From Streptomyces cynarae (GTDB lineage Bacteria; Actinomycetota; Actinomycetes; Streptomycetales; Streptomycetaceae), in contig NZ_CP106793.1 of assembly GCF_025642135.1 (NCBI RefSeq), positions 8,338,001-8,402,000 on the forward strand: a stretch of DNA of 64,000 nt, given 5' to 3'. The notes under the pieces were generated by a model. The model made no database searches and was not told the origin of the DNA. It saw nothing but the letters and a program-made list of their open reading frames with translations. Position numbers and translations under genes: made by a program. Positions 31,900 to 39,736 of the stretch are shown here, in pieces (position 1 is the first letter of the stretch; every line of letters starts with the position of its first letter).

Positions 31900-32487
31900 T
31901 CAGGCTCCGGGGAGTTGGCGTAGCGTGGCGTGACCGATCTGCCGAAGGGCCGAGTCGTCCATGCCGGTCTTCGCGAGGAACTCGATGCCCTGCAGGGCTG
32001 CGAGCAGCAGGCGGCCGAGCTCCTGCGGGTCGGCGCTCGCGTCCACCTCCCCCTCTCGTTGCGCGTCCTTCACGCAGGTGACCAAGAGGTCTTCCATGCG
32101 CTGACAGGTCGCCCGGGCCAGGGCGGCCACGTCGGGGTCCTGCCCGTGGAGTTCGGATGTGCTGTTGACCATGAAGCAGCCGCGGCGCCCGGCATCTCCG
32201 GTGTAGCCGTGTACCACATGCTCGAAGAGTCGCGTCAGGCGCTCCATGGCTGTGCCCGGTGCCGTGAGTGTCCGTTGAACATCGCTGAGCTGCTGGTGGC
32301 AGTAGCTGTTCAGCAGATTCAGGAAGAGCCGGCGCTTGTCGCCGAACGCGCCGTAGAGGCTTCCCTTGCCGAGGCCCGTCGCGGAAACCAGGTCCTCCAG
32401 CCTCGTCGCCGCGTAGCCGCGGTTCCAGAACTCCTCACGCGCGGAACTCAGGACCTTGGTCTCGTCGAAGCTTCGAGGGCGTGCCAT
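31900..32487 (-). CDS. TetR-family transcriptional regulator
   Basis: 195 residues from the ATG at 32487. The N-terminus is a textbook TetR HTH (MARPRSFDETKVLSSAREEF, ATRLEDLVSATGLGKGSLYGAFGDKRRLF). The ligand domain contains GRRGCFMVNSTSELHGQDPDVAAL, as in AcrR/YcdC-like members. No Shine-Dalgarno sequence precedes the ATG: the 5' flank is the dyad ACGGT-T-ACCGT, so the message may be leaderless or start just upstream. Related dyads near its own start and in the NTF2-like promoter suggest it represses both. Small electrophiles or phenolics are common effectors of this type, but nothing here identifies one. Confidence 0.88.
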   Translation of the reverse strand: MARPRSFDETKVLSSAREEFWNRGYAATRLEDLVSATGLGKGSLYGAFGDKRRLFLNLLNSYCHQQLSDVQRTLTAPGTAMERLTRLFEHVVHGYTGDAGRRGCFMVNSTSELHGQDPDVAALARATCQRMEDLLVTCVKDAQREGEVDASADPQELGRLLLAALQGIEFLAKTGMDDSALRQIGHATLRQLPGA

Positions 32488-32520
32488 ACGGTTACCGTAC
32501 CAATTCTTGACCGGGTGGTC
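32488..32520. promoter_or_regulatory. two dyads at the TetR promoter
   Basis: ACGGT-T-ACCGT (32488-32498) abuts the start codon, and GACC-gggt-GGTC (32509-32520) lies 10 bp further out. The outer element shares GGACC/GGTCA with the dyad in the NTF2-like promoter. They are probably autoregulatory operator sites. Confidence 0.45.
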
Positions 32521-32661
32521 CGTATCGCCGATCTGTATGACATGAGGCGCCGCGTTCCAGGAGTCGCCCAGCGCGGATCGCCCCCGGGGGGCCAAGTCGC
32601 ACGTCCTGCGACCCGCTCGTCCTACCGCCGCCACGGCGCGGATGGCCACCCCGTCGCCCCG

Positions 32662-32967
32662 TCAGTCGGGCAACGTGCCGTCGTCGCGCCAGGGTTCGTG
32701 TGCCGGTACAGCGGCCCGCATCGACCTCAGCGCCAGCAGCAGGACGCCGATGTCGTCCAGGTACACGGGATCCGGCAGCAGGTCGGCGGGGAGCACCAGG
32801 TACAGGACCGCACCCCAGAACAGCCAGCGCGGGCCGGTGGGCAGCCCGGCGCGGCGCAGGTCGCGGCGCGTGCGGACCAGCCGTCGCAGCAGGGTGAGGG
32901 CCACGCCGAGCAGGGCCGCCGCGAGTACGGCGGCGACGGCGAGCGCGGCCCAGGTCGTGGAGTCCAT
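32662..32967 (-). CDS. YkvA-like DUF1232 small membrane protein
   Basis: 101 residues. An N-terminal membrane helix (ALAVAAVLAAALLGVALTLL) is followed by a basic loop. The DUF1232 signature YLVLPADLLPDPVYLDDIGVL (residues ~57-77) forms a second hydrophobic segment. Family function is unknown; it is found as small integral membrane proteins. The ATG at 32967 is preceded by GGAGC. The gene stands alone between a TetR gene and a hairpin-terminated small gene. Confidence 0.82.
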   Translation of the reverse strand: MDSTTWAALAVAAVLAAALLGVALTLLRRLVRTRRDLRRAGLPTGPRWLFWGAVLYLVLPADLLPDPVYLDDIGVLLLALRSMRAAVPAHEPWRDDGTLPD

Positions 32968-32976
32968 GCGCAGCTC

Positions 32977-33015
32977 CGGGCATCCGTAGGAGTCGTCCTC
33001 TCCTACGGATGCCCG
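32977..33015 (-). terminator. strong hairpin terminator
   Basis: A perfect 15-bp stem (CGGGCATCCGTAGGA at 32977-32991 with its complement at 33001-33015) and 9-nt loop lie 71 bp downstream of the minus-strand small gene at 33086-33472. Confidence 0.75.
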
Positions 33016-33085
33016 CTTCGCGGTGGACTGTGCGCGTGCCGGGCCGAACGCCCCGGACGGCGGCGCAGGCGGTCGTGACGGTGCG

Positions 33086-33472
33086 TCAGTGTCCGGGGCG
33101 TGCCAGGTTGCTCTCCATCAGGGCCTGGCTGACGGCGCGGACGCTGCGCGCGATGTGCTGCAACTGCATGACCTCGGCGGCGTACATCCTGATCGTGTGC
33201 TCGATGACCGACTCCGGCAGGCCGAGAGCCGGCAGCTCCGCGCGGGCCGTCTGCAGCGCGGTGCGGGCCACCCGCACCTCGTTCTGCACCTGGATCTGGG
33301 CGTGCCGGGCGAGCAGGACCGGGTGGCGGATCAGGGCCGGGTAGCTGGCGTAGCGCGCGGGCACGAGTTCCCGCAGCCACTTGGCCGCCGACCGCTCCCA
33401 GTCGTAGCTGCCGGGGGTTTTGACCTGGCACGGCCAGTCCGAGCTGATCGGCGAGTACGTCGTCAAGGCCAT
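33086..33472 (-). CDS. conserved actinomycete hypothetical protein
   Basis: 128 residues from the ATG at 33472, with GGAAG 9 bp upstream; an in-frame GTG lies 21 bp earlier. I recognise no domain. The N-terminus (SPISSDWPCQVKTPGSYDWE) is followed by helix-rich sequence with heptad-like character (LLARHAQIQVQNEVRVARTA, VIEHTIRMYAAEVMQLQHIAR). It is soluble and has no signal or catalytic motif. A perfect hairpin terminates it. An AT-rich tract 200 bp upstream may hold its promoter. Codon bias is typical of the window, so it is a real gene. Confidence 0.7.
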   Translation of the reverse strand: MALTTYSPISSDWPCQVKTPGSYDWERSAAKWLRELVPARYASYPALIRHPVLLARHAQIQVQNEVRVARTALQTARAELPALGLPESVIEHTIRMYAAEVMQLQHIARSVRAVSQALMESNLARPGH

Positions 33473-33795
33473 GATGGTTCGCTTCCGGGTCACGTCGGCT
33501 CAGGGTGCTGCGGCGACTTCGGGGGCGGCTCCGGCCTAGGGGAGGACCGGAGCCGCCACCAGGGATGCCCGCGCAGCGGGGCCCGGCCGGACACCCGGAG
33601 CCCGTGGGTAGGAGCGGACGACTCCGGTTGTCCGTACGGCGCGTCCCGGCTGTCCCGGTCCGCGATCCGCGAGAAGTATTTATATATACCTGCGGATACG
33701 CAAGGACATGAAAAAATTCATGTTCTGTTTGGGATAAGAGATCCTGTTTGGCCGGATCCCTTGTTTCGGCGCCCTCGGTCCGGCGCCCGGGCCGG
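33473..33795. other. intergenic region with hairpins and AT-rich tract
   Basis: This 323-bp gap holds a perfect 11-bp hairpin (33524-33557), an exceptionally AT-rich tract (about 33673-33735) with the dyad ACATGAA-aaaa-TTCATGT (33706-33723), and a GGCGCC hairpin at 33768-33787. Read on the minus strand, the tract contains TTGCGT, 17 bp, then AATACT, a plausible promoter for the small gene at 33086-33472. No coding sequence is visible. Confidence 0.5.
33768..33787 (-). terminator. short GGCGCC hairpin after the RpiR gene
   Basis: GGCGCC (33768-33773) and GGCGCC (33782-33787) can pair around an 8-nt loop just beyond the minus-strand RpiR stop. It is a weak-to-moderate terminator candidate. Confidence 0.4.
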
Positions 33796-34716
33796 TCAGT
33801 CCTTGAGGAAGAACTGGTGCTGGTCGGCGATCTGCTCGTACTCCTCCAGGCGGGCCTGCGTCCGCTCCGGATCGGCGTCGGTCATCGCCTGCAGGAGCGC
33901 CGCGGCCATCAGACCGGGGGCGGCATAGGAGTCGAACACCAGCCGGGAGCCCGTGCCGGTGGCGAACACGACGTCGGCCTCGTCCGCGAGCGGACCGAGT
34001 CCAAGATCCGTGATCAGAGCCACCTTGAGCCCCGCGGTGCGCGCCACCCGCACCGCGGTGAGGCTCTCCTGGGCGTGCCGGGGCATCCCGAAGGCCAGCA
34101 CCCAGGTGCCGCCGGCCTCCCGCGACTGCAACATCGCGTCGTAGGCGACGGTCCCCCCGCGCGTCACCAGCCGTACGTCGGGGTGGATGCGCCGGGCCCC
34201 GTAGGCGAAGTACTCGGCGAGGGAGGCGGAGATCCTCAGGCCCATCACGGTCAGGGGAGTCGACTCGGACAGCGCCCGCCCGATCCGGATCACCTGGTCC
34301 GGGTCGGCGAAGTCCCGGCGCAGGTTCTCCAGGTTCTCGATCTCGGCGTCCACGGCCGCCTGCAACTCGTTGGCGCGCTGCTCCGCCGGAGTGCTTGGGC
34401 TGCCCAGGGTGCCCAGGGCGATGGACTGCAACTTCTCCCGCAGCGCCGGGTAGCCGCTGAAGCCGACGGCCCCGGCGAAACGGGTCACCGAAGGCTGGCT
34501 CACACCCACCCGCTCGGCCAGATCCGTGATCGACAGGAACGCGGCCTCGGTGATGTGCTCGATCAGGTACTGGGCGATCCGGCGGTGCCCCGGGGACAGC
34601 CGGGGACCGTCGAACAACTCTCTGAGCTGGGACGTCGGGCTGGCACCCGCTTCCGGGGCCGTCTTGCCCGCAGTGATCGCAGATGACTGCGCGCGTGCCT
34701 GCTGCGGCGATGGCAC
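33796..34716 (-). CDS. MurR/RpiR-family transcriptional regulator
   Basis: 306 residues from GTG 34716, chosen because GGAGGAGG lies 4 bp upstream. The N-terminal RpiR HTH is FDGPRLSPGHRRIAQYLIEH and FLSITDLAERVGVSQPSVTRF. The SIS sugar-phosphate-binding domain covers ~120-260 (PLTVMGLRISASLAEYFAYG, VRLVTRGGTVAYDAMLQSRE, VALITDLGLGPLADEADVVF). Such regulators sense phosphosugars and control amino-sugar or related catabolism. No sugar gene is adjacent, so its target lies elsewhere or is the divergent gene at 34925. Confidence 0.88.
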   Translation of the reverse strand: MPSPQQARAQSSAITAGKTAPEAGASPTSQLRELFDGPRLSPGHRRIAQYLIEHITEAAFLSITDLAERVGVSQPSVTRFAGAVGFSGYPALREKLQSIALGTLGSPSTPAEQRANELQAAVDAEIENLENLRRDFADPDQVIRIGRALSESTPLTVMGLRISASLAEYFAYGARRIHPDVRLVTRGGTVAYDAMLQSREAGGTWVLAFGMPRHAQESLTAVRVARTAGLKVALITDLGLGPLADEADVVFATGTGSRLVFDSYAAPGLMAAALLQAMTDADPERTQARLEEYEQIADQHQFFLKD

Positions 34717-34924
34717 CGGACCTCCTCCGTCGTGTCCCGAGGCCTTCAACATAGCTCACGGACAGCGCTGACCAGGGGGCTTACCGCCCATATCGCGGAC
34801 TGCTCCCCGACAGGCGGGCCGGGGACACGCGCCGTACCGTCGTGCATGGGCCCCTTGGGGCGGGGTACCCGCGTCGGCCGTCCGGTCGGCCCATCGGTCT
34901 GCCATCGCGAAGAGAGGAGCGGCC

Positions 34925-35314
34925 GTGAACGCGTCCGAAACGCACGCACCACAGGTCGAAGTAGTGGTCAGCGACTGCTCGGCGACGGACGCCGGGAACC
35001 TGTTCGCCGAACTGTGCCGGCAGTTCGGCTCGGACCGCGCCGCCGAGGAGGCGCCCCACGAGGCGCACACCTCCCGGCCCACGATATGGACCGGGACGTT
35101 CGACACGTCGGCCACGCGCGGGACGGCCGAGCGCCCGTCGCCGCCAGCGCCGCTGTCCGGTCCGGTCAAGGCCGAGCTGCAGGGCGAGCCCAGGGCGGTG
35201 GAGCGACTGCGCCGTGCCCTGGACGAGCTGTACGCCGTCCACCAGCTCGGCGTCGTCGCCGGGGACCAGGAGATCGACGTCGAGCTGCGGCTGGAGAGCC
35301 GGACGCGGCCCTGA
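34925..35314 (+). CDS. hypothetical protein, 3' end inside a tandem repeat
   Basis: 129 residues from GTG 34925, behind GAGGAGC. It starts VEVVVSDCSATDAGNLFAEL and has a helical C-terminus (VERLRRALDELYAVHQLGVV). I recognise no family. Similar small proteins next to regulators in Streptomyces have no assigned function. The last seven codons plus stop (LESRTRP) form the beginning of the first unit of a 42-bp tandem repeat that continues downstream, so the gene's 3' end has been duplicated. It is divergent from the RpiR gene (208 bp). Confidence 0.65.
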   Translation: MNASETHAPQVEVVVSDCSATDAGNLFAELCRQFGSDRAAEEAPHEAHTSRPTIWTGTFDTSATRGTAERPSPPAPLSGPVKAELQGEPRAVERLRRALDELYAVHQLGVVAGDQEIDVELRLESRTRP

Positions 35315-35418
35315 GCGTCATATCCGAGCGCCACGGAGAGCCGGATGCGGCCCTGAGCGTCACATCCGAGCGCCACGGAGAGCCGGATGCGGCTCTGAGT
35401 GTCACATCCGGGTGCCGT
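35293..35418. repeat. 42-bp tandem repeat, 3 copies
   Basis: Units span 35293-35334, 35335-35376 and 35377-35418. The first two differ at only a few bases; the third diverges more and fades at its end. The unit starts inside the coding end of the upstream gene (from GGAGAGCCGGA) and contains its TGA stop, so copies 2 and 3 are non-coding duplicates. The period is a multiple of three, which also creates a 14-residue repeat in an antisense frame. Confidence 0.85.
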
Positions 35419-35699
35419 GCCGGCGCCGCCGCAGGGCACCAGCAGGGCGGGCGCGGACGGAAGAGGACCGTCCGCGGCTCGCCCCTGTCCGCGGCCGCCC
35501 CGTCCGCGGCTGCCGCCCCCGTCCGCGGCTGCCCCCGTCCGCGGCGCCGCCTCCGTGCTCGGCGCCGACGGCTCGTTCCAGGTGCCGCCCCGCCGTTCGG
35601 CGGGGATTCCCGCCGAACGGCGCGTGCCGCGGCGGCGGGGCGGCGGGCACCATGAACCGCACTGGCCACAGGGGCGTGGCCACGACGCGAGGAGCAGCC
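35419..35699. other. intergenic region with GTCCGCGGC iterations and terminator
   Basis: Between the tandem repeat and the esterase gene lies very GC-rich sequence with several iterations of gtccgcggc (about 35469-35550), followed by the strong hairpin at 35591-35622. No gene is visible. An in-frame ATG at 35652 could extend the esterase but lacks a ribosome site as good as that of 35700. Confidence 0.5.
35591..35622 (+). terminator. strong hairpin terminator
   Basis: CGCCGTTCGGCGGG (35591-35604) pairs perfectly with 35609-35622 around a GATT loop. It ends transcription from the gene at 34925-35314 and insulates the esterase. Confidence 0.75.
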
Positions 35700-36713
35700 A
35701 TGACCGCCGAGCCGACGACCTCCCCGGCACCCGCAGACGCCGAGCCCGTCTTTCCGCCGCCGCCCTTCGACCCGGAGCTGGCGGCCGCGCTCGAACTGAT
35801 CGGCGAGCAGTTGTCCCCGGGCTTCCCGCCCGAGGCCATCCCCGAGGTGCGCGCCGGCATGGTCATCCCGCCGCCCTCCGACGACGAGCTGCGCCGCGGC
35901 GGCGCCTTCGAGGTGGAGGAGCGTGCGGTGCCGGGACCGCCCGGCGCGCCCGAGATCTCCCTGCTCATCTGCCGGCCCACCGGTGCGACCGGCCCCCTGC
36001 CGGCGATCTACCACGCGCACGGGGGCGGGATGATCCTCGGCACCAACCGGTTCGGCGTGGACGAGGCGCTCGACTGGGCCGAGGAGCTGGGGCTGGTCGT
36101 GGTCTCCGTCGAGTACCGGCTGGCCCCCGAGCACCCGCACCCGGCCCCGGTCGAGGACTGCTACGCGGGCCTGAAGTGGACCGCCGAGAACGCCAAGGAA
36201 CTCGGCGTCGACCCCGAGCGCATCATCGTCGCCGGCGGCAGCGCGGGCGGCGGCCTCACCGCGGCCCTGGCCCTGCTCGCACGGGACCGCGGTGGCCCCG
36301 CCCTGCTGGGCCAGATGCTGATGTGCCCCATGCTGGACGACCGCAACGACTCGGTCTCCGCCCACCAGATGGCAGGGCGCGGCGTATGGGACCGCACCGC
36401 GAACGCCACCGGCTGGGGCGCGCTCCTCGGCGACGCGCGCGGCGGCCCGGACGTCTCCCCGTACGCCGCCCCCGCCCGCGCCACCGATCTGTCCGGCCTG
36501 CCGCCCGCCTTCATCGACGTCGGCTCCGCGGAGACCTTCCGCGACGAGGACGTCAGCTACGCCACCCGTATCTGGCAGGCGGGCGGACGCGCCGAACTCC
36601 ATGTGTGGCCCGGCGGGTTCCACGGCTTCGACGGCTTCGCCCCGCAGGCGCTGCTCTCCCAGGAGGCCCGAGCGGCCCGGTTGCGCTGGCTGCGGCGGCT
36701 GCTGAGCACCTGA
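35700..36713 (+). CDS. HSL-family alpha/beta-hydrolase (esterase/lipase)
   Basis: 337 residues from ATG 35700 with GAGGAG 6 bp upstream. The hormone-sensitive-lipase motif HGGG (YHAHGGGMILG, residues ~101-111) forms the oxyanion hole. The nucleophile elbow is GGSAGGG near residue 180, the acid is in FIDVGSAETFRDED, and the His in WPGGFHGFD. There is no signal peptide, so it is intracellular. HSL-type enzymes hydrolyse short acyl esters of many kinds; the substrate is not evident. A disrupted PucR-like regulator gene lies immediately downstream. Confidence 0.9.
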   Translation: MTAEPTTSPAPADAEPVFPPPPFDPELAAALELIGEQLSPGFPPEAIPEVRAGMVIPPPSDDELRRGGAFEVEERAVPGPPGAPEISLLICRPTGATGPLPAIYHAHGGGMILGTNRFGVDEALDWAEELGLVVVSVEYRLAPEHPHPAPVEDCYAGLKWTAENAKELGVDPERIIVAGGSAGGGLTAALALLARDRGGPALLGQMLMCPMLDDRNDSVSAHQMAGRGVWDRTANATGWGALLGDARGGPDVSPYAAPARATDLSGLPPAFIDVGSAETFRDEDVSYATRIWQAGGRAELHVWPGGFHGFDGFAPQALLSQEARAARLRWLRRLLST

Positions 36714-36816
36714 CCGGGGCCATTGCCCCTCCCCGGCGGGCGAGCGGTCCGCCGCGCCGGGGAGGCGGCGGCGTATCCGGCCCCGGAGCTTGGCAGACGC
36801 CGTGCTCGCCCGCAGG

Positions 36817-37858
36817 ATGGTGTCCGTGAAAGAGCTGGCAGGACGGCTCGCGGCGCTCGATCCCGACGCGGGCGCCGCGCTGCGCGTCATCGCGTACTTC
36901 GACCGCCTGACGGAGGAGCGTGCGGGTCTCGAGGCCCTGGTGCGCGGCGCCGCGGTCCTGTCCGGCAGCCCGGCCCGGCTGGTCGACGAACGGCGCGGCG
37001 TCCGCGTCCGTGTCGAACCCGACGGGCGCCGCCACGACACGGCGGACCCGCCCGACCCCGCCTGGCCGTGGGCGCGCCTGGCGACGGGCACCGATGTCCC
37101 TGCGGACGGCCCGGAGCAAGCCGGGCTGTGGCTGGAGCACCCCGGCCCGGCCGACGGCGTCCACGCCATGATTTTGGAGCGGGCCGTGGCAGCCGTCCGC
37201 CTGGTCCTGGACCGCACCCGGGGCCGGGCACCCGCCGACGACCCGGCGCTCCTGGAGACGCTGCTTGACGCCTCCGCGCCGCCCGCCGTACGGCTGAGCG
37301 CGGCGGCCCGGCTGGGACTCCACGCCGAACAGCGGGTACGGGCCGTCGCACTGTACGGCGGCGGCGCCCGCGTCGAGCCCGCCGACACCGTGCGAGGACC
37401 GGCGGGGAGGAGCCGCGGGCGGCATAGGTCCCGCCGTTGCGCCCGTACGGCTGCCCGAGTCCTGGGCTGCGGCCCGCACCGCGCTCCGCTTCACCGCCGA
37501 GGGCACCGCGCACGACCCCGGCCCGCGCACCGTCCACGCGGACGACCTCGGCGGACTCGCCCTGCTCGCCGGGGCGGTCGGCCCGGACACCCCGCCGATC
37601 CCGGACCTGCTGGCGCTGGAGCGCGCCGTCGCCGAGGCCCCGTGGGCCGCGGTGACCCTGCATGCCGTGGCGTCCGCGCCCAGCCTGCGGTCCGCCGCAG
37701 CGGAGCTGACGGTGCACCACTCCACGCTGCAGGAACGCCTGGCCCAGTTGGAGCATGTCCTCGGCTGGGACGTGCACGCCCCGCACGGCCGACTGCGCCT
37801 CCAACTCGCCCTGGCGGTACGGAGACTGCGGCGCTCCACGCCGGAGACCGCCGGCTGA
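36817..37858 (+). pseudogene. PucR/CdaR-like regulator disrupted by a +1 base in a G run
   Basis: The N-terminal part (from ATG 36817, or GTG 36826 by SD spacing) reads VKELAGRLAALDPDAGAALR and continues to LHAEQRVRAVALYGGGARVE. Then the frame degenerates. The other frame resumes with PVRLPESWAAARTALRF and ends in a PucR-type HTH: SLRSAAAELTVHHSTLQERL, LEHVLGWDV, stop 37856-37858. Removing one G from GGGG at 37404-37407 joins the two into a ~346-residue protein. Such regulators bind DNA through the C-terminal HTH after a GGDEF-like or GAF sensing region. The break is either a sequencing error or a recent frameshift. It may regulate the esterase upstream. Confidence 0.75.
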
Positions 37859-37862
37859 CCGC

Positions 37863-39602
37863 CTAGGCGAACAGCCGGTCCAGAAAGGCGTTGCGGAACA
37901 CGCGGTGCGGGTCGAGCCGGGAGAGCACCTCGGACGTCCGGGCCCAGGACGGCCCGTCGCCGAACGAGTCCGGCACGGCGTCGTGCAGCACGTCCGGGTC
38001 GGACCACGCCGCCTGGTCCGTGTAGCCCCACCCCTTGGACCACTCCACGCGCACGAGGCCCACCCCACCGTCGTAGGTGGCCAGCAGGAACCGCTCCAGC
38101 TCCCGGTAGAACTCCTCCGCGTAGGGCGTGCCCGGCAGGGTGAGCACGTCGAGCCAGACCGCCGTGTCCCACTCGGGGTGATCGGCGCGCGGCCGCAACG
38201 CCGACAGCGACGGGGCTCGGGCGCCGGTGAGCCCGACGTCTGCGGGATCGTCGAGGCCCGTCACGCGGATCTCGACCTGGCCGTTGACCGGGAAGCGCCC
38301 GCGCGCGGCGTACGCGGTGAGCCGTTCCCGGTAGAAGGAGGTGAACTCGTGGACGACGCGCTGGACCTCGTCGCGCGAGGTGAGGACCGCGTAGCCGTTC
38401 GCGGTGACCCGCAGCGTCGTGGGTCTGATGTACAGCAGCGTGTTCTTGGACGGCCCCCACAGGTCCGCGGAGAGCGTGGCGGTCAGGCCGAGCACGGCGG
38501 CGTCCAGTTGCGCGTTGCCCAGCTCGGGCGCGAGGTACCAGGCGGCGTCGGACACCATCCGTCCCGCGAGATCCGCCACGAGCGTGGGCACGTGGTCGGA
38601 GAACGGATAGTTGTACGGCGACGTCACCGGCCGTGAGGTGAGCGGGCGCCGGGGGGCGACGCTCCACACCTTCAACCAGGGGAACTCCGTGAAGGCGAAC
38701 CAGATCGCCTCCGCCCGGCCCGTCTCGTCGAGGAACCGCGCGAACGTCCGGCCGTCGCTGCCGGGCGCCGCGAAGAGCTCGGCGGCCGGGACGTCGGTGC
38801 GGCTGACGCAGCGCAGATCGGTGTTGACGCCCACGCGCAGCACCACCTCGGTGACCAGGGCGCGGCCGAGATGGGTGAGCAGCGCGGCACCTTCGGCCTC
38901 GTCGCGCCGGTATGTCCGCAGGACGTAGGCGTCACTGCTCTCGTCCCACACCACCGCGGTCAGGGACAGTACGAGGTTGCTCAGCGAACCGTAGGTGTGC
39001 CCGGGCAGCCGGTTCTCGCCGTGGGCCGGGACCGCGGTGCCGTGGGCGTCGACGGCCAGGGCACCGCCGAGGGTCAGGTCGCCGGGCGCCGGTGCCGCGG
39101 TCAGGCCCAGGCCGTGGTCCTCCAGGAAGCCGAGCAGGGCCTCGAGAGTGACGCCGGTGCCGGCCCGGACGGCGGCGGGTTCGGCGGACTCCATCGACAG
39201 CCCCGTGAGATGGGCGGCGGTGTCCAGGAGCAGTACGGGCGACCCGGCCCCCGTGCCGGCGGGGATCGTCAGGGGCGACCAGCCGTGTGAGCAGCCGCGG
39301 GCGCGGACCGTCCAGCCCTGTCGGCGGGCCCAGTTGACCACGTCCACGACCTGTCGCGCGTCCGCCGGCGCACAGGCCCACAGTCCGTCGGCGGTGATCT
39401 CCCCGACCCAGTTGCGGTACGCCGTGCGGTACAGGCCGACGTCGGGCGGGAAACCGGGCAGCTCATCAGCTGCGGCGATGCCCTGCGTCAGGGCGGGGGA
39501 GGCGGCGGCCAGCGAGGCGGCGGTGAGCAGGAAGCCCCGGCGCGTCCAGGAGGCTTCCGCTCCTCCTATGGCGGGAGGGGGACCGGCCGGTGGTTCGGTC
39601 AT
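37863..39602 (-). CDS. secreted FAD-linked oxidase, cholesterol-oxidase (type II, VAO family)-like
   Basis: 579 residues from ATG 39602 (in-frame GTG 9 bp earlier). A Tat signal, SWTRRGFLLTAASLAAASPA, directs export. Residues ~60-240 are a VAO/PCMH FAD domain: WTVRARGCSHGWSPLT contains the His that in type II cholesterol oxidases binds FAD covalently, and GDLTLGGALAVDAHGTA is the pyrophosphate loop. The C-terminal part fits the cholesterol-oxidase substrate-binding domain (SPYNYPFSDHVPTLV, HPEWDTAVWLDVLTLPGTPY). It probably oxidises a sterol or similar alcohol with O2. It converges with the disrupted PucR gene (4 bp apart). Confidence 0.82.
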   Translation of the reverse strand: MTEPPAGPPPAIGGAEASWTRRGFLLTAASLAAASPALTQGIAAADELPGFPPDVGLYRTAYRNWVGEITADGLWACAPADARQVVDVVNWARRQGWTVRARGCSHGWSPLTIPAGTGAGSPVLLLDTAAHLTGLSMESAEPAAVRAGTGVTLEALLGFLEDHGLGLTAAPAPGDLTLGGALAVDAHGTAVPAHGENRLPGHTYGSLSNLVLSLTAVVWDESSDAYVLRTYRRDEAEGAALLTHLGRALVTEVVLRVGVNTDLRCVSRTDVPAAELFAAPGSDGRTFARFLDETGRAEAIWFAFTEFPWLKVWSVAPRRPLTSRPVTSPYNYPFSDHVPTLVADLAGRMVSDAAWYLAPELGNAQLDAAVLGLTATLSADLWGPSKNTLLYIRPTTLRVTANGYAVLTSRDEVQRVVHEFTSFYRERLTAYAARGRFPVNGQVEIRVTGLDDPADVGLTGARAPSLSALRPRADHPEWDTAVWLDVLTLPGTPYAEEFYRELERFLLATYDGGVGLVRVEWSKGWGYTDQAAWSDPDVLHDAVPDSFGDGPSWARTSEVLSRLDPHRVFRNAFLDRLFA

Positions 39603-39736
39603 GTCGCCCACGGTAGGCGTCAGTTGACACGTGTCTCCCTCCTGTCACATCAAATCACCCGTATGGGTGATGGAGCTGTATCCGGTGTGGGAGGGGCGTC
39701 CCGGGTGTGGCGGGGTGCGGATGACACACTGACCGT

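Noticed and set aside
35166..37388. 14-residue protein repeat (RSDVTLRAASGSPW) on the minus strand
   Set aside because: It is the antisense translation of the 42-bp DNA repeat; no start or domain supports a gene.
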